In this document: in pieces, positions 45,669 through 55,671 of the stretch
Position numbering within the stretch: the first letter of the stretch is position 1
Layout of the letters: each line of letters begins with the position of its first letter
Made by a program: the position numbers and the translations under genes
DNA from: an uncultured Saprospiraceae bacterium
GTDB lineage: Bacteria; Bacteroidota; Bacteroidia; Chitinophagales; Saprospiraceae
DNA: 64,000 nt
Direction: 5' to 3'
Assembly (NCBI GenBank): GCA_937959115.1
Contig: CALGAW010000012.1
Location: 1-64,000 of the forward strand
Notes under the pieces: model-generated
What the model was told of the DNA's origin: nothing
Databases searched by the model: none
The model's input: only the letters and a program-made list of their open reading frames with translations

Positions 45669-48600
45669 ATGAAGCCAAATTATAGACCGACAACCTTCTT
45701 GATTGTGTTAATGGTTCTGAGCGCGTATTGCTCAGGGCAAAGCCAGTCTTCTAAGAATGTTTCCATTCAAAACCAGTCATTTAAACTAGGAACCAACCTA
45801 GGAACGAATAGTTTTATTCTTCATCCAGAAAAACAACAATCAGCTCTTTCAACTAGTGTGTTGATTGACAAACTAAGTATTCTGTTTCAACTCACGAATG
45901 CATGTACCTTGGAACAGTTGATGGAGAAACAAGACAAATACGGAAATACGCACACCTATTATAGCCAATATCACAAGGGCGTACAAGTCGATGGAGCCAC
46001 AGTAATCATCCATCATAAAAATGGAGTGATTACAAGTGTAAATGGAGCACTCGCTCCAAACCTGAATCTAAACACTCAACCAGTTTTGAGTCAGTCTGTT
46101 GCCATTAATGCAGGAGTCAGCCTTTGGGAGAAGAATCAACAGTCGGAGGGCTCAAGCACGGCTAAGCTTACAACAAAAACTACAAATGCTCAGCTTCTCA
46201 TTACTGCAATAGACCCAGTAAAAGGGTTGACTGAGGGCAACACTGTTCTAGCATACAAAGTCATTGCGACGACTTCCAATGATCTAGTCAACGAAACACT
46301 GATAATTGATGCGAATGGGGGAGGACTTGTAAATAGTTATTCAAACGTCGCTCAATGTTCTCCCACGAATATCGAGGTACCATTCTATGGGAATCAAAAT
46401 GTTGATGTCGAAACGGATGGGGCAACGTTTGAATTGCGGGATAATTGTCGAAACATAAAAACCTTTTTTGCTGGGAATCCGAATGCTGCAGTCTCTAGCA
46501 GTCAATCAGACTTTTCAGATGTTGATGAACATATTCGTCAAGTATTTTGGGGAATTCAAACTGCTTGGGATTATCTAGGAAATCATCACGGAATTTTTGG
46601 ACCAGACAATAATTACGGACCTGTAAAAATTAAAATTTCATCTTTCGTAAACTGTAACGCTAGTGCGAATGCGAATGAGGTAACCTTCTATTATAATTTC
46701 GATAATCCATGCGGAGAAGCGTTAACTGGACTTGATGTATGCGGACACGAGTATTCACATAATTTGCTCTATAATCTGATAGGCTTAAATTATGCGAATG
46801 AAGGCATATCAATCCATGAAGGAATTGCAGATGTGATTGGAGGATTAGTCGAGAATGCCAACTTTCCAGGATCAGGTGTTTGGACATTGGGTGAAAACAG
46901 TATGCCACCTTACCATCCTTACCTGCGATCCATGGTCAACCCAAAGTCAAGCTTTTTTAGGGTTGCAGACACCTATAATGGCCAATATTATGCAAATGAT
47001 TATCAAGGATCTGGAGTGATCAGTCATGCCTTTTACTTGTTGTCTGAGGGAAGTGGAGCAACGGATCAAATCAATGATAATGATTTTGAATATTGTGTCG
47101 TTGGTCTAGGTATTGAGAAATCATCTGACATTCTTTTTCAAGCATTGCAATATTACTTTACTAGTAACACCGATTTTGTTAATGTTCGAAATGGCTTTAT
47201 CAGCGCTACATCTGATATTTATGGTCAAGGCTCCTCTGAGCTGCGTTCTGTAATTGATGCGTTTGATGCTGTTGGAGTAGGTGGTGGACTCAATCCCATC
47301 GCTCCAGTAGAATTTAGCTTGTCTGCAGGCAACTATGGTGTTGATGATACCCTTTTCTTAACTTCTGACTACCCAATCTACTACACCATGGATGGTTCTA
47401 GTGTCATTAACGGAAGTAATACTATAAGTACAAGTGCGATCCTCTATAATGCACCAATACTGTTTACAAATGCACCCGATACGCTTACGATAGTTGCTAA
47501 GGCTGTAGTCAATGCCGAGTGGTCAAGCTCTTGCCCAGTAAGCTATGTGATTTGCAAGCCTGGCGCGCCAGATATTGACAATGATGGTGTATGTGATGAC
47601 GCAGACAAGTGCCCTTCTTTTGACGATGGACTTCTAGGTGCTCCATGCAATGATTCACTGAATTGCACCATTAATGACATATGGACTGAAAACTGTACCT
47701 GCGAAGGAACTTGGGCAGATGCTGATAACGATGGGTTTTGTGACTATATAGATATTTGTCCTGGCTCACCACTTAATCAAGACTTAGATAATGACGGATT
47801 TTGTGATCCAGTTGTCTGTGTTGTGAATGATGAAAATGACTTTGAAACATCTATTGGCAATTGGGTGCCTGCGGATTCGCTTTTTGCTTATGTGAGCACA
47901 AGTAATACCTATGCAAACAGCGGAACACGTTATCTAAGACTCTATTGGAATGACACTATAAAGTCTAAAATCTATTCTAAACCAATCGATTTAAGTACAA
48001 AGAATGAAGTGAGCATCGAACTATTCTATCGATCAGCAAATTATGGAGTTGGTGATGATTTTTCAGTCTATGTTTCTAAGGACAATGGAACAACATACAC
48101 CTTGGTTAAGGCTTATCGTTTTGGTGTTGAAATTCCTACGAACGGAAAATATTTCTACGATAAGTTGTTTGCTCCTGGGCCATTCAGTTCAGAGGTTAAA
48201 TTTAAAATAGAAGGGAACGGAAGAGGGTATGTATTCCTAGATGATTTGAGAATTAAATCTTGTATTAATTGCGCCATCAATGATAGTACCTGTAATGCTG
48301 CACCAATTGCATTAAATGATTCCTATACGATTGATGAAGACATGGTTTTGATTGATAATGTTGACAATAATGATGTTGAACCCGATAGTCAAGCCGTTAC
48401 TATTTTTACACTTTCTAATCCACAAAATGGTGGACTCCAATTTACAAGTGATGGTACATTTACGTATACCCCAAATTCCAATTTTTATGGAACGGATAGC
48501 TTTGTATATGAGACATGTGACGATTCTCCAATTCCGAATTGCTCAGTAGCGGAAGTATTGATAAACGTAACCTCTGTAAACGATGCGCCTATTGCAACGA

Positions 48601-49562
48601 ACAAATGTTTTGATACCGATTTTAATACCACTTTATCAGAAGATGCTAGTCAAAATGACTATGATGTAGAAGGAGATAATCTGATGTATAGTATTTTGAC
48701 ACTTCCAGCCTCTGGGCAGTTAATTTGGAATCTCAATGGTGATTTTCATTTTAATCCAGATAGCACTTTTTCGGGCACTACTTCCTTTTTGTATGCGATA
48801 TGTGATGATCAAATACCTAAACTTTGTGATACCGCTTCTGTTTGCCTAAACGTAAGGCCTGATTGTATAAAATTTGATGTTCAGGTCTATCTTGAGGGAT
48901 GTTACAATCTCCAAACGATGGAAATGCGAACGTATCTCAATACCATCCATCAATTACTCCCTGGAATGGCGAACAACACAGCAATGGATGGACAACCATA
49001 CAACCAACCTCCTTGGAACTATCAAGGAACAGAAGGCGTAGGTCAACCCAACTATCCGTTTGACATTGTTGATTGGGTGATGGTCTCTGTTCGTGAAACA
49101 CCAGATGCCAGTACAGAGATTTTTAGGACTGCCGGATTACTCAATAAGGATGGTCTTATTGATTTACAGCAAGGGTGTCTACCGCCTCAAAATCTTTTGA
49201 CAGCCTACTATATTGTCGTAGAGCATCGCAATCATATGACCGTAATGTCTGCTCAACCGGTACCTGTGACAAATAGGACGATCGCAATCGACTTTAGGCA
49301 GCAAAACGGCTACGTCAACTCTAGTTTTAGTCAAAAAGAACTAGCTCAAGATGTCTGGGTAATGGCTGCTGGCGACGGTGACAAATTGATCAACCCAAGT
49401 TTTGATGACATCAATGGCCAAGATCGCTTAAAGTGGATTGACGACAATGGAGTTTTCAAAGTCTATATCAATACAGATTTCAACTTAGATAGTGATGTCA
49501 ACGGAAATGATATTATTTTATGGCAATTGAACAACGGCCTATTCAGCAATGTACAGAAGTAA
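45669..49562 (+). CDS. Secreted M4 (thermolysin-like) metalloprotease with cadherin-like repeats and shared C-terminal module
   Basis: 1297 residues. Signal peptide 1-23. An FTP/propeptide-type region (about 60-200) precedes the M4 catalytic domain (about 235-540): HEYSH begins at H360, and the third zinc ligand is E384 in HEGIADVIGG, 20 residues after the second His as in thermolysin. TSP3-like calcium repeats (DNDGVCDDADKCP, DADNDGFCDYIDICP) with one CDDNDP-like unit span about 630-715. A jelly-roll domain (about 720-865), two cadherin-like Big_9-type domains (about 880-1070; NDAPIATN) and the shared C-terminal module (about 1070-1297; PPWNYQGTEG, YYIVVEHRNHM, DFNLDSDVNGND) follow. Self-activating extracellular protease; exported by an unproved route, probably T9SS-related. 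Confidence 0.92.
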   Translation: MKPNYRPTTFLIVLMVLSAYCSGQSQSSKNVSIQNQSFKLGTNLGTNSFILHPEKQQSALSTSVLIDKLSILFQLTNACTLEQLMEKQDKYGNTHTYYSQYHKGVQVDGATVIIHHKNGVITSVNGALAPNLNLNTQPVLSQSVAINAGVSLWEKNQQSEGSSTAKLTTKTTNAQLLITAIDPVKGLTEGNTVLAYKVIATTSNDLVNETLIIDANGGGLVNSYSNVAQCSPTNIEVPFYGNQNVDVETDGATFELRDNCRNIKTFFAGNPNAAVSSSQSDFSDVDEHIRQVFWGIQTAWDYLGNHHGIFGPDNNYGPVKIKISSFVNCNASANANEVTFYYNFDNPCGEALTGLDVCGHEYSHNLLYNLIGLNYANEGISIHEGIADVIGGLVENANFPGSGVWTLGENSMPPYHPYLRSMVNPKSSFFRVADTYNGQYYANDYQGSGVISHAFYLLSEGSGATDQINDNDFEYCVVGLGIEKSSDILFQALQYYFTSNTDFVNVRNGFISATSDIYGQGSSELRSVIDAFDAVGVGGGLNPIAPVEFSLSAGNYGVDDTLFLTSDYPIYYTMDGSSVINGSNTISTSAILYNAPILFTNAPDTLTIVAKAVVNAEWSSSCPVSYVICKPGAPDIDNDGVCDDADKCPSFDDGLLGAPCNDSLNCTINDIWTENCTCEGTWADADNDGFCDYIDICPGSPLNQDLDNDGFCDPVVCVVNDENDFETSIGNWVPADSLFAYVSTSNTYANSGTRYLRLYWNDTIKSKIYSKPIDLSTKNEVSIELFYRSANYGVGDDFSVYVSKDNGTTYTLVKAYRFGVEIPTNGKYFYDKLFAPGPFSSEVKFKIEGNGRGYVFLDDLRIKSCINCAINDSTCNAAPIALNDSYTIDEDMVLIDNVDNNDVEPDSQAVTIFTLSNPQNGGLQFTSDGTFTYTPNSNFYGTDSFVYETCDDSPIPNCSVAEVLINVTSVNDAPIATNKCFDTDFNTTLSEDASQNDYDVEGDNLMYSILTLPASGQLIWNLNGDFHFNPDSTFSGTTSFLYAICDDQIPKLCDTASVCLNVRPDCIKFDVQVYLEGCYNLQTMEMRTYLNTIHQLLPGMANNTAMDGQPYNQPPWNYQGTEGVGQPNYPFDIVDWVMVSVRETPDASTEIFRTAGLLNKDGLIDLQQGCLPPQNLLTAYYIVVEHRNHMTVMSAQPVPVTNRTIAIDFRQQNGYVNSSFSQKELAQDVWVMAAGDGDKLINPSFDDINGQDRLKWIDDNGVFKVYINTDFNLDSDVNGNDIILWQLNNGLFSNVQK

Positions 49563-49663
49563 TTGAATGCAAATATTTATTTGTCAAAAAGTAAAAACCC
49601 TAACCATCTATATAATCTTACAAATTCTAGTCCCGCATTCCATGTTAAACTGATCCAATTCCT

Positions 49664-50761
49664 ATGAAGATCGCGCTCATCGAACCGTTTTATAGTGGAA
49701 GCCACAAGCAGTGGGCAGATGGCCTAAAGAAATATAGTGAACACGACATTGAGCTGTTGACCTTGCAGGGACGACATTGGAAATGGAGAATGCATGGCGG
49801 AGCAATTTCCCTTGCAGATCAGTTTAATGCATTATCGGATAAACCAGACTTAATTTTAACCACTTCCATGCTAGATACTGCTAATTTTCTCGCACTTACA
49901 CGCAAGCAATCAGCAGGAATACCTGTAGCGATCTATTTTCATGAAAATCAAATCACATATCCTTGGTCTGCCAATGATCAAGATGTAGAGAAGAAGCAGG
50001 ATCGCCATTACGGGTTTATCAATTACACTAGCGCGCTTGCTGCCGATCATGTGTTTTTTAATAGTAAATATCATCAGACGGTTTTTCTGGAAGCGCTTCC
50101 CCGTTTTCTCAAGCGCTTTCCTGATCACAAGGGACTGGAAAACATAGAAAAAATTCGAAACAAGAGTTCTGTGCTACCCTTAGCCTTAGATTTGAAAGCA
50201 TTTGATCCCTACAAACAGCATTCGGAAAACCGAGTGCCTGTGATTGTCTGGAACCATCGTTGGGAGTTTGACAAAGCACCTAGAGACTTTTTTACAGTCT
50301 TGTATGAGTTAGATGCAGAAGGAGTTGATTTTGAAGTAGTCGTGCTCGGAGAGCAATTTCGAAACTCCCCACCCGTATTTAAAGAAGCAAAACAGAAGCT
50401 TGGCAACAAGATGATACATTTCGGATATGCTGCGTCCTTTGAAGATTATGCCAAGTGGTTATGGCGCTCAAATATCGCCTTCACGACAAGTAACCAAGAT
50501 TTTTTTGGTGGTAGTGTTGTCGAAGCAATTTATTGCAATTGTTTGCCGTTATTGCCAAGGAGGTTGGCCTATCCTGAGCATATTAATAACCAAGACCAAG
50601 ATAGACACATGTTTAATACCCTACCAGAAGCCAAGGAGAAACTAAAACACCTGCTCTTTCATTTTAAACGTACCGAACAATCTAATCACTGTGTTGTTAA
50701 GTATGATTGGAGAAAGTCTGTTCCGTTTTACAATAAAGAATTAGAGAAAATTGTGTTTTAA
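49664..50761 (+). CDS. DUF3524 glycosyltransferase, GTDC1/QTMAN-like
   Basis: 365 residues. The N-terminal ~165 residues are a DUF3524 domain (KIALIEPFYSGSHKQWADGL; GRHWKWRMHGGAI), followed by a GT-B-type nucleotide-sugar domain (WNHRWEFDKAPRDFF; GSVVEAIYCNCLPLLP). The closest well-known relative is human GTDC1, now known as the tRNA-queuosine mannosyltransferase QTMAN. By homology it may add mannose to queuosine in tRNA-Asp or a related nucleoside. No queuosine-synthesis gene (tgt, queA, queG) is next to it, so this is inference. It is preceded by the M4 protease gene (101 bases) and followed by a Crp/Fnr regulator. Confidence 0.82.
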   Translation: MKIALIEPFYSGSHKQWADGLKKYSEHDIELLTLQGRHWKWRMHGGAISLADQFNALSDKPDLILTTSMLDTANFLALTRKQSAGIPVAIYFHENQITYPWSANDQDVEKKQDRHYGFINYTSALAADHVFFNSKYHQTVFLEALPRFLKRFPDHKGLENIEKIRNKSSVLPLALDLKAFDPYKQHSENRVPVIVWNHRWEFDKAPRDFFTVLYELDAEGVDFEVVVLGEQFRNSPPVFKEAKQKLGNKMIHFGYAASFEDYAKWLWRSNIAFTTSNQDFFGGSVVEAIYCNCLPLLPRRLAYPEHINNQDQDRHMFNTLPEAKEKLKHLLFHFKRTEQSNHCVVKYDWRKSVPFYNKELEKIVF

Positions 50762-50903
50762 TACATTATTTTTGGGTGACATATTTTTTTAAAATCATTC
50801 TGATGTGTATTTTACTGCGAAATTTATGCATTTGGAATTAATTTTGATGATTATTTAAGAAGAATGCAACGATTTGAACAAACAGTAATTCAATAAGAAC
50901 TAT

Positions 50904-51581
50904 ATGGATACTCAGCCAATTTGGTTTATGGAAAACATTGATATCAATGGTATATTTTGTCCTAACAAAAAAAAGAATGGACACCTTGATGATAAGGTGC
51001 ATCGAATTTTTAAAAAGGGAGAATATATTTATTTGCCAGAAGAAAATGCTGACAAACTATATTTTATTACCAAAGGAAAAATAAAAATTGGATCTTATTC
51101 TGATGATGGACGCGAGATCACTAAGACAATCCTCACTGAAGGAAATGTCTTCGGAGAACTTTCGCTTGTTGGAGAAACTCAGCGACGGGATTTCGCAGTT
51201 GCTCAAGACTCCTCTGAAGCATGTATCATTACAGTGGACGAAATGAAAAGTTTGATGCGAGACCACACTACTGTAGGTATGTGGATCATGAAATTAATCG
51301 GAAGCCGACTTCTAAAAATGGAACAGCGACTAGAATCACTTGTTTTTAAGGACTCGAGAAGCCGCATTATCGAATTTATTCACGAATTAGCAAATGAGCG
51401 TGGACAACGGGTCGGCTTTGAAACTGTAGTTAGAGGCTTTATGACACATCAGGAAATCGCCAACCTCACTGCTACCAGCAGACAGACAGTAACCACTGTG
51501 CTAAATGATCTCCGAAACAAAAATCTAATCACGTTCAATAGACGTCGATTGTTAATTAGAGATTTGGAAGGTCTTTGTTAA
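50904..51581 (+). CDS. Crp/Fnr family transcriptional regulator
   Basis: 225 residues. A cyclic-nucleotide-binding-like beta-barrel (about 25-135; RIFKKGEYIYLPEENADKLYFITKGKIKIG, GNVFGELSLVGE), a dimerization helix, and a C-terminal winged helix (about 155-220; MTHQEIANLTATSRQTVTTVLNDLRNKNLI). The N-terminal Cys in FCPNK is alone, so it is not a four-Cys FNR iron-sulfur sensor. The ligand is unknown. It stands alone; the long downstream gap precedes bamA. Confidence 0.93.
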   Translation: MDTQPIWFMENIDINGIFCPNKKKNGHLDDKVHRIFKKGEYIYLPEENADKLYFITKGKIKIGSYSDDGREITKTILTEGNVFGELSLVGETQRRDFAVAQDSSEACIITVDEMKSLMRDHTTVGMWIMKLIGSRLLKMEQRLESLVFKDSRSRIIEFIHELANERGQRVGFETVVRGFMTHQEIANLTATSRQTVTTVLNDLRNKNLITFNRRRLLIRDLEGLC

Positions 51582-52158
51582 CCCCCATCTTTTTTCAAAC
51601 CTACCCAACCATTTTAATCTAGCCTTCGTTATTATTTATGACAAGATTAAGGAAAAAACTTTATGTTTTTGAGTCCTGAAATGTTTTGTTAGTTAACTTG
51701 TTGATAATCTTTCTGTTGCAGGAAAAGAACTTCATTTAATAGTACAACTTACAACTCCATTTCAGGACTTTTTATTTGAACATAAATTGCAAATTGTTGC
51801 CGAATCCATAGTCCTAAAGTCAACGTGCACTCACCTTTCGAACAATTTAATTTCCGATTTCTTGAATATCGCTCAAACATCCTTGCGTTGATGTCCCTAG
51901 CAAACTTGCATTTTCCCCTTGGAAGTACTTTTTCATCTCCTCAATTTTACATAAAATGGTCGCATTAACTACAAATGGATCGTATAATTAGACCAATATT
52001 TCTTGTTTAACTCAATAAATCAAAATAAAACTCGTTATATTGCTTTCACCTTTCCAAACAACCGTCTGATCTTGTAAATAAGTTTGGTAGAATAATTGAT
52101 ATGCATAAGATGTGCAAAGGTTTAACAGTTTTTTAGTGTAATTGACAACAATTATCAC
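51582..52158. other. Long intergenic gap upstream of bamA
   Basis: About 580 bases to the bamA promoter. It contains a perfect 12-bp inverted repeat (51672-51683/51758-51769) but no supported ORF or RNA gene; the remainder is AT-rich. Confidence 0.5.
51672..51769. repeat. 12-bp inverted repeat spanning 98 bp
   Basis: AGTCCTGAAATG (51672-51683) and CATTTCAGGACT (51758-51769) are exact inverted complements separated by 74 bases, followed by a T-rich run. This fits either the ends of a small mobile/MITE-like remnant or a long-loop transcript structure. No target-site duplication was seen. Confidence 0.45.
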
Positions 52159-52166
52159 TAAATTTG
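52159..52166 (+). promoter_or_regulatory. -7 promoter element of bamA
   Basis: TAAATTTG matches TAnnTTTG, with a TTG 17 bases before it (52142). It lies about 88 bases before ATG 52254 and at the front of the longer ORF (52164), which supports the internal start. Confidence 0.55.
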
Positions 52167-52253
52167 CACGTTTTTCGCGCCGATAGCAAATGTAGTCTTT
52201 TATTCAAACTGAATTTGCCACTAAATTGGTGTAACATAGACAAGAAGCAAACA

Positions 52254-54869
52254 ATGAAAAAAGGTTTATTAGTCGTTCTGGTTTTAAGTTTATTCGTCAG
52301 CCTACTAAATGCTCAAATTGGAGATCAAGTTAGCTATGATGAACAGAAATCCTACCAAATCGGAGGAATTAGTGTTGAGGGAGCTGTTTACAATGACCAA
52401 AACGCAATTATTGCCGTTTCAGGTTTGACTGTAGATCAGAAAATCACTATTCCTGGTCTTGAAATTACAAAAGCCGTTAAAAGCCTTTGGAGAATGAAGT
52501 TGTTCACTGATGTTCAAGTTCATTTGTCAAAAGTTATGGAAGATGTCGCTTTTCTTACGATTCGTGTGGTTGAAAAACCACGGCTTTCTAGATACTCCTA
52601 TCGTGGGGTCCCAAAAACATTGCATGAAGACCTGAATGCTGAGGTAGGTAGATTCCTGCTCCGCGGTGGTATTGTAACTGAAAGCGTAAAGCTAAATGGT
52701 TCGAATGCTTTGAAAGAATATTTCATCGGAAAAGGATTCCTAGATACTGAGATTGATGTCCTAGAGCTAAAAGACTCACTCCTTGTCAATTCTGTACGAT
52801 TGGTTTTTGATATTGAGAAAAAGAAAAAGGTTAGAATCGGTGATATCATTATCAACGGAAACGATGCAGTAGCTGAAGGGAAAGTGCGCCGTAAAATGAA
52901 AAATACCAAGCGCCGCGCCAATCTGTTTAAAGGCTCTAAGTACATTAAACAAGATTATAAGGAAGATTTAGTTTCAGTTGTTCAATACTATAATAATATA
53001 GGATATCGAGATGCAAGAGTCGTTAGAGATTCAGTTTATCGAAACGGAAAAGACTTAGAAATCGCACTCGATCTTGAAGAAGGCAACCAATACTATTTTG
53101 GCGATATCACCTTCAAAGGAAATTCGATTTACGAAACAGATCGCTTGCAACGAATCATGGGTATTGAGGAAGGAGATGTCTATAATGAGAGTCTCCTACA
53201 GTCAAGACTTAGTTTCAGCGCAGACGGAAGAGACGTAACTTCCCTATATATGGACAACGGGTACTTGTTTTTCCGTGCTGATCCAGTTGAGGTGAACGTC
53301 GAAAGCGATACCATTGATCTTGAAATTAGAATTTTTGAAGGCCCACAAGCAACAATAGACCAAGTTGTCATCAAAGGAAATGATAGAACACACGAACATG
53401 TGATTCGTAGAGAGTTGCGGACGAAGCCAGGTGAAAAATTCAGTCGATCAGAGATTATCCGTTCGCAACGAGAAATTCTAGCACTTGGATACTTTAATCA
53501 AGAGAACTTAGGGATCAATACGCCTGTAAACGCACAGCGTGGAACGGTAGATATCGAATATGTGGTAGAAGAACGACCTTCAGATCAGTTAGAGCTTTCA
53601 GCAGGTTGGGGTGGACAAGGCCGAGGGATTATCGGTACGCTTGGTGTCACCTTTAATAACTTCTCTCTTCGAAATTTAATGAATCCAGATACCTGGAGCC
53701 CACTTCCCCAAGGAGACGGGCAACGATTGTCTCTAAGAGCACAAACTAACGGAAAATTCTTTCAATCCTATAACTTTTCATTGACAGAACCGTGGTTAGG
53801 GGGTAAGAAGCCGAACTCATTTACGGTTTCTGGTTTTCACTCAAGATCAACGAATGGCCAAGACATTGAAGCTTCCTCTTTTTCTCGACTAGTGATTACT
53901 GGTGGAAGTTTGAGCCTTGGGACAAGACTGAAGAAGCCTGATGATTACTTTGTATCATCAACGTCGCTTAGTTACCAAAACCTCAATTTGATTAGCTGGT
54001 CAGGCTTTACATTGGATAATGGGCAACGGTTGGACGATGGAACCTATCACAATCTTAGTTTCAACCAAGTGTTTTCACGAAACTCAATTGATAGTCCTAT
54101 TTTCCCAACATCAGGAGCGAATCTGCAAGTGTCATTGCAGTTTACGCCGCCCTACTCTTTGTTCCGCAAGGATGGATTCTATCTGTATAATACTGGAGAG
54201 AAACAGGGCGTCCTAGATGAGATCAATGCACTGAAGAATGCAGAGAACCCCGAGGCTGATGACTTTACGTTGTCTGATGCTTATGTTCAAACTGTGATCT
54301 CAAATAGAGAATCAGCAAGGAAATTCAAGTTTGCAGAATACCATAAACTAAAGATTAAAGCGGAGTGGTACTCAAAGCTGTTTGCAAAGATGGTGGTTAA
54401 AACTTCTGCGAAAATCGGAATGCTAGGTGGCTACGATAGAGAACTTGGCGTGACACCGTTTGAACGATTTGAACTTGGTGGAGACGGAATTGCCAACTAT
54501 AACATTGAAGGAAAAGACATCGTTTCCCTTCGTGGTTACAATACAACTGATTTGTTAGCGAACAACTTAGGAGGTGCAACGATTTTCGATAAGTTTACAG
54601 TAGAGTTGCGTTACCCTGTTTCACTGAACCCGCAAGCCACTATATATGTTTTAGGGTTTGTAGAAGGTGGAAACGCGTGGAAGCAGTTCAGAGACTTTAA
54701 TCCATTAGAGCTAAAGCGATCAGCTGGACTCGGATTGCGTGTATTCCTTCCGATGTTTGGTACACTTGGATTTGATTATGGTATTGGATTTGACAAGGAA
54801 TTATCTTCTAGTTCAAGATGGCTTGATTACGGTAGATTTAATATCGTTTTAGGGATCGAACCAGAATAA
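52254..54869 (+). CDS. bamA: Outer-membrane protein assembly factor BamA
   Basis: 871 residues from ATG 52254 (MKKGLLVVLVLSLFVSLLNAQIG, signal peptide). The 30-residue upstream extension precedes the signal and overlaps the promoter. Five POTRA-like segments (about residues 30-430; e.g. GGISVEGAVYND, RIGDIIINGNDAV, YYFGDITFKGNSIYETDRL, TIDQVVIKGNDRTHEHVI) are followed by a 16-strand barrel of the Omp85/surface-antigen type with ELSAGWGGQGRGIIG and, near the end, GLGLRVFLPMFGTLGFDYG. It inserts beta-barrel proteins in the outer membrane. Three OmpH/Skp-like chaperone genes follow, the usual functional neighbours. Confidence 0.96.
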   Translation: MKKGLLVVLVLSLFVSLLNAQIGDQVSYDEQKSYQIGGISVEGAVYNDQNAIIAVSGLTVDQKITIPGLEITKAVKSLWRMKLFTDVQVHLSKVMEDVAFLTIRVVEKPRLSRYSYRGVPKTLHEDLNAEVGRFLLRGGIVTESVKLNGSNALKEYFIGKGFLDTEIDVLELKDSLLVNSVRLVFDIEKKKKVRIGDIIINGNDAVAEGKVRRKMKNTKRRANLFKGSKYIKQDYKEDLVSVVQYYNNIGYRDARVVRDSVYRNGKDLEIALDLEEGNQYYFGDITFKGNSIYETDRLQRIMGIEEGDVYNESLLQSRLSFSADGRDVTSLYMDNGYLFFRADPVEVNVESDTIDLEIRIFEGPQATIDQVVIKGNDRTHEHVIRRELRTKPGEKFSRSEIIRSQREILALGYFNQENLGINTPVNAQRGTVDIEYVVEERPSDQLELSAGWGGQGRGIIGTLGVTFNNFSLRNLMNPDTWSPLPQGDGQRLSLRAQTNGKFFQSYNFSLTEPWLGGKKPNSFTVSGFHSRSTNGQDIEASSFSRLVITGGSLSLGTRLKKPDDYFVSSTSLSYQNLNLISWSGFTLDNGQRLDDGTYHNLSFNQVFSRNSIDSPIFPTSGANLQVSLQFTPPYSLFRKDGFYLYNTGEKQGVLDEINALKNAENPEADDFTLSDAYVQTVISNRESARKFKFAEYHKLKIKAEWYSKLFAKMVVKTSAKIGMLGGYDRELGVTPFERFELGGDGIANYNIEGKDIVSLRGYNTTDLLANNLGGATIFDKFTVELRYPVSLNPQATIYVLGFVEGGNAWKQFRDFNPLELKRSAGLGLRVFLPMFGTLGFDYGIGFDKELSSSSRWLDYGRFNIVLGIEPE

Positions 54870-55073
54870 AAAACAATGATTCCCGTTAAAAAATTGTTAA
54901 TTGGAGACGTATAATTCAAATAGACTTAAAAATAAATAGCCTTTTTGTTGCTGATAATCAATCATTTGTATGATTTGCTTGGTTAGTTGTAGATTTTCCA
55001 AGTTAAAGTTGGCAAAGGGATTGCATAACGATAGAGTAAACCGGTTTTAATAATTAATAAATAAACGTTCAAA

Positions 55074-55583
55074 ATGAAAAAATTGCTAGTTGTATTTGCG
55101 GTGATGTTAGTATCGTTAGTATCAGTAGATGCACAACGTGTTGCTTACGTTGATATTGAAAAGATCATGAATAAAATGCCAGACCACACTGCAGCTCAAC
55201 AACAATTGGATCAGCTGGCAGCTAAGTGGAAGCAAGAAATTGCCGTTGAATATGCCAAGATTGACGAAATGTACCGAAAATACCAGGCAGAGCAGGTACT
55301 TTTAAGCGAAACTGCCAGAAAGCAACGAGAAGAAGAGATTGTAAATCAAGAGAAAAAAGTAAGGGAGCTTCAAAAGCAAAAATTTGGAACAGAAGGTGCC
55401 TTGTTTAAAAAGAGAAAAGAATTAGTTAAACCAATCCAAGATAAAGTGTATTCTGCTATTGAAAAATACGCAACCGAAAGAGGTTATGACTTTATCTTAG
55501 ATAAATCAAGTGGAGTAAATATTTTGTTTGCTGCTCCGCGTTTAGATAAAACAGCAGACATTTTGAAAAAAATCGGCTTGTAA
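55074..55583 (+). CDS. OmpH/Skp-like periplasmic chaperone (first of three)
   Basis: 169 residues: signal peptide (MKKLLVVFAVMLVSLVSVDAQ), YVDIEKIMNKMPDH start of the OmpH core, a Lys/Glu/Gln-rich coiled-coil tentacle region (about 45-115), and FILDKSSGVNILFAAP near the end. Skp-type trimers hold unfolded outer-membrane proteins on their way to BamA. Compared with the next two it has a more basic hairpin tip (KKVRELQKQKFGTEGALFKKR). It is 205 bases after bamA. Confidence 0.9.
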   Translation: MKKLLVVFAVMLVSLVSVDAQRVAYVDIEKIMNKMPDHTAAQQQLDQLAAKWKQEIAVEYAKIDEMYRKYQAEQVLLSETARKQREEEIVNQEKKVRELQKQKFGTEGALFKKRKELVKPIQDKVYSAIEKYATERGYDFILDKSSGVNILFAAPRLDKTADILKKIGL

Positions 55584-55671
55584 TCAATATCAATAAGTGA
55601 TTGTTGACTTTTTGCTGGCAAGCTATAAATTACACAAATTATAATTACTCGGAAATCTCAAAATTAAACCG

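Noticed and set aside
52164-52253. Longer start of bamA
   Set aside because: It overlaps the TAAATTTG element and would put 30 residues before a clear signal peptide.
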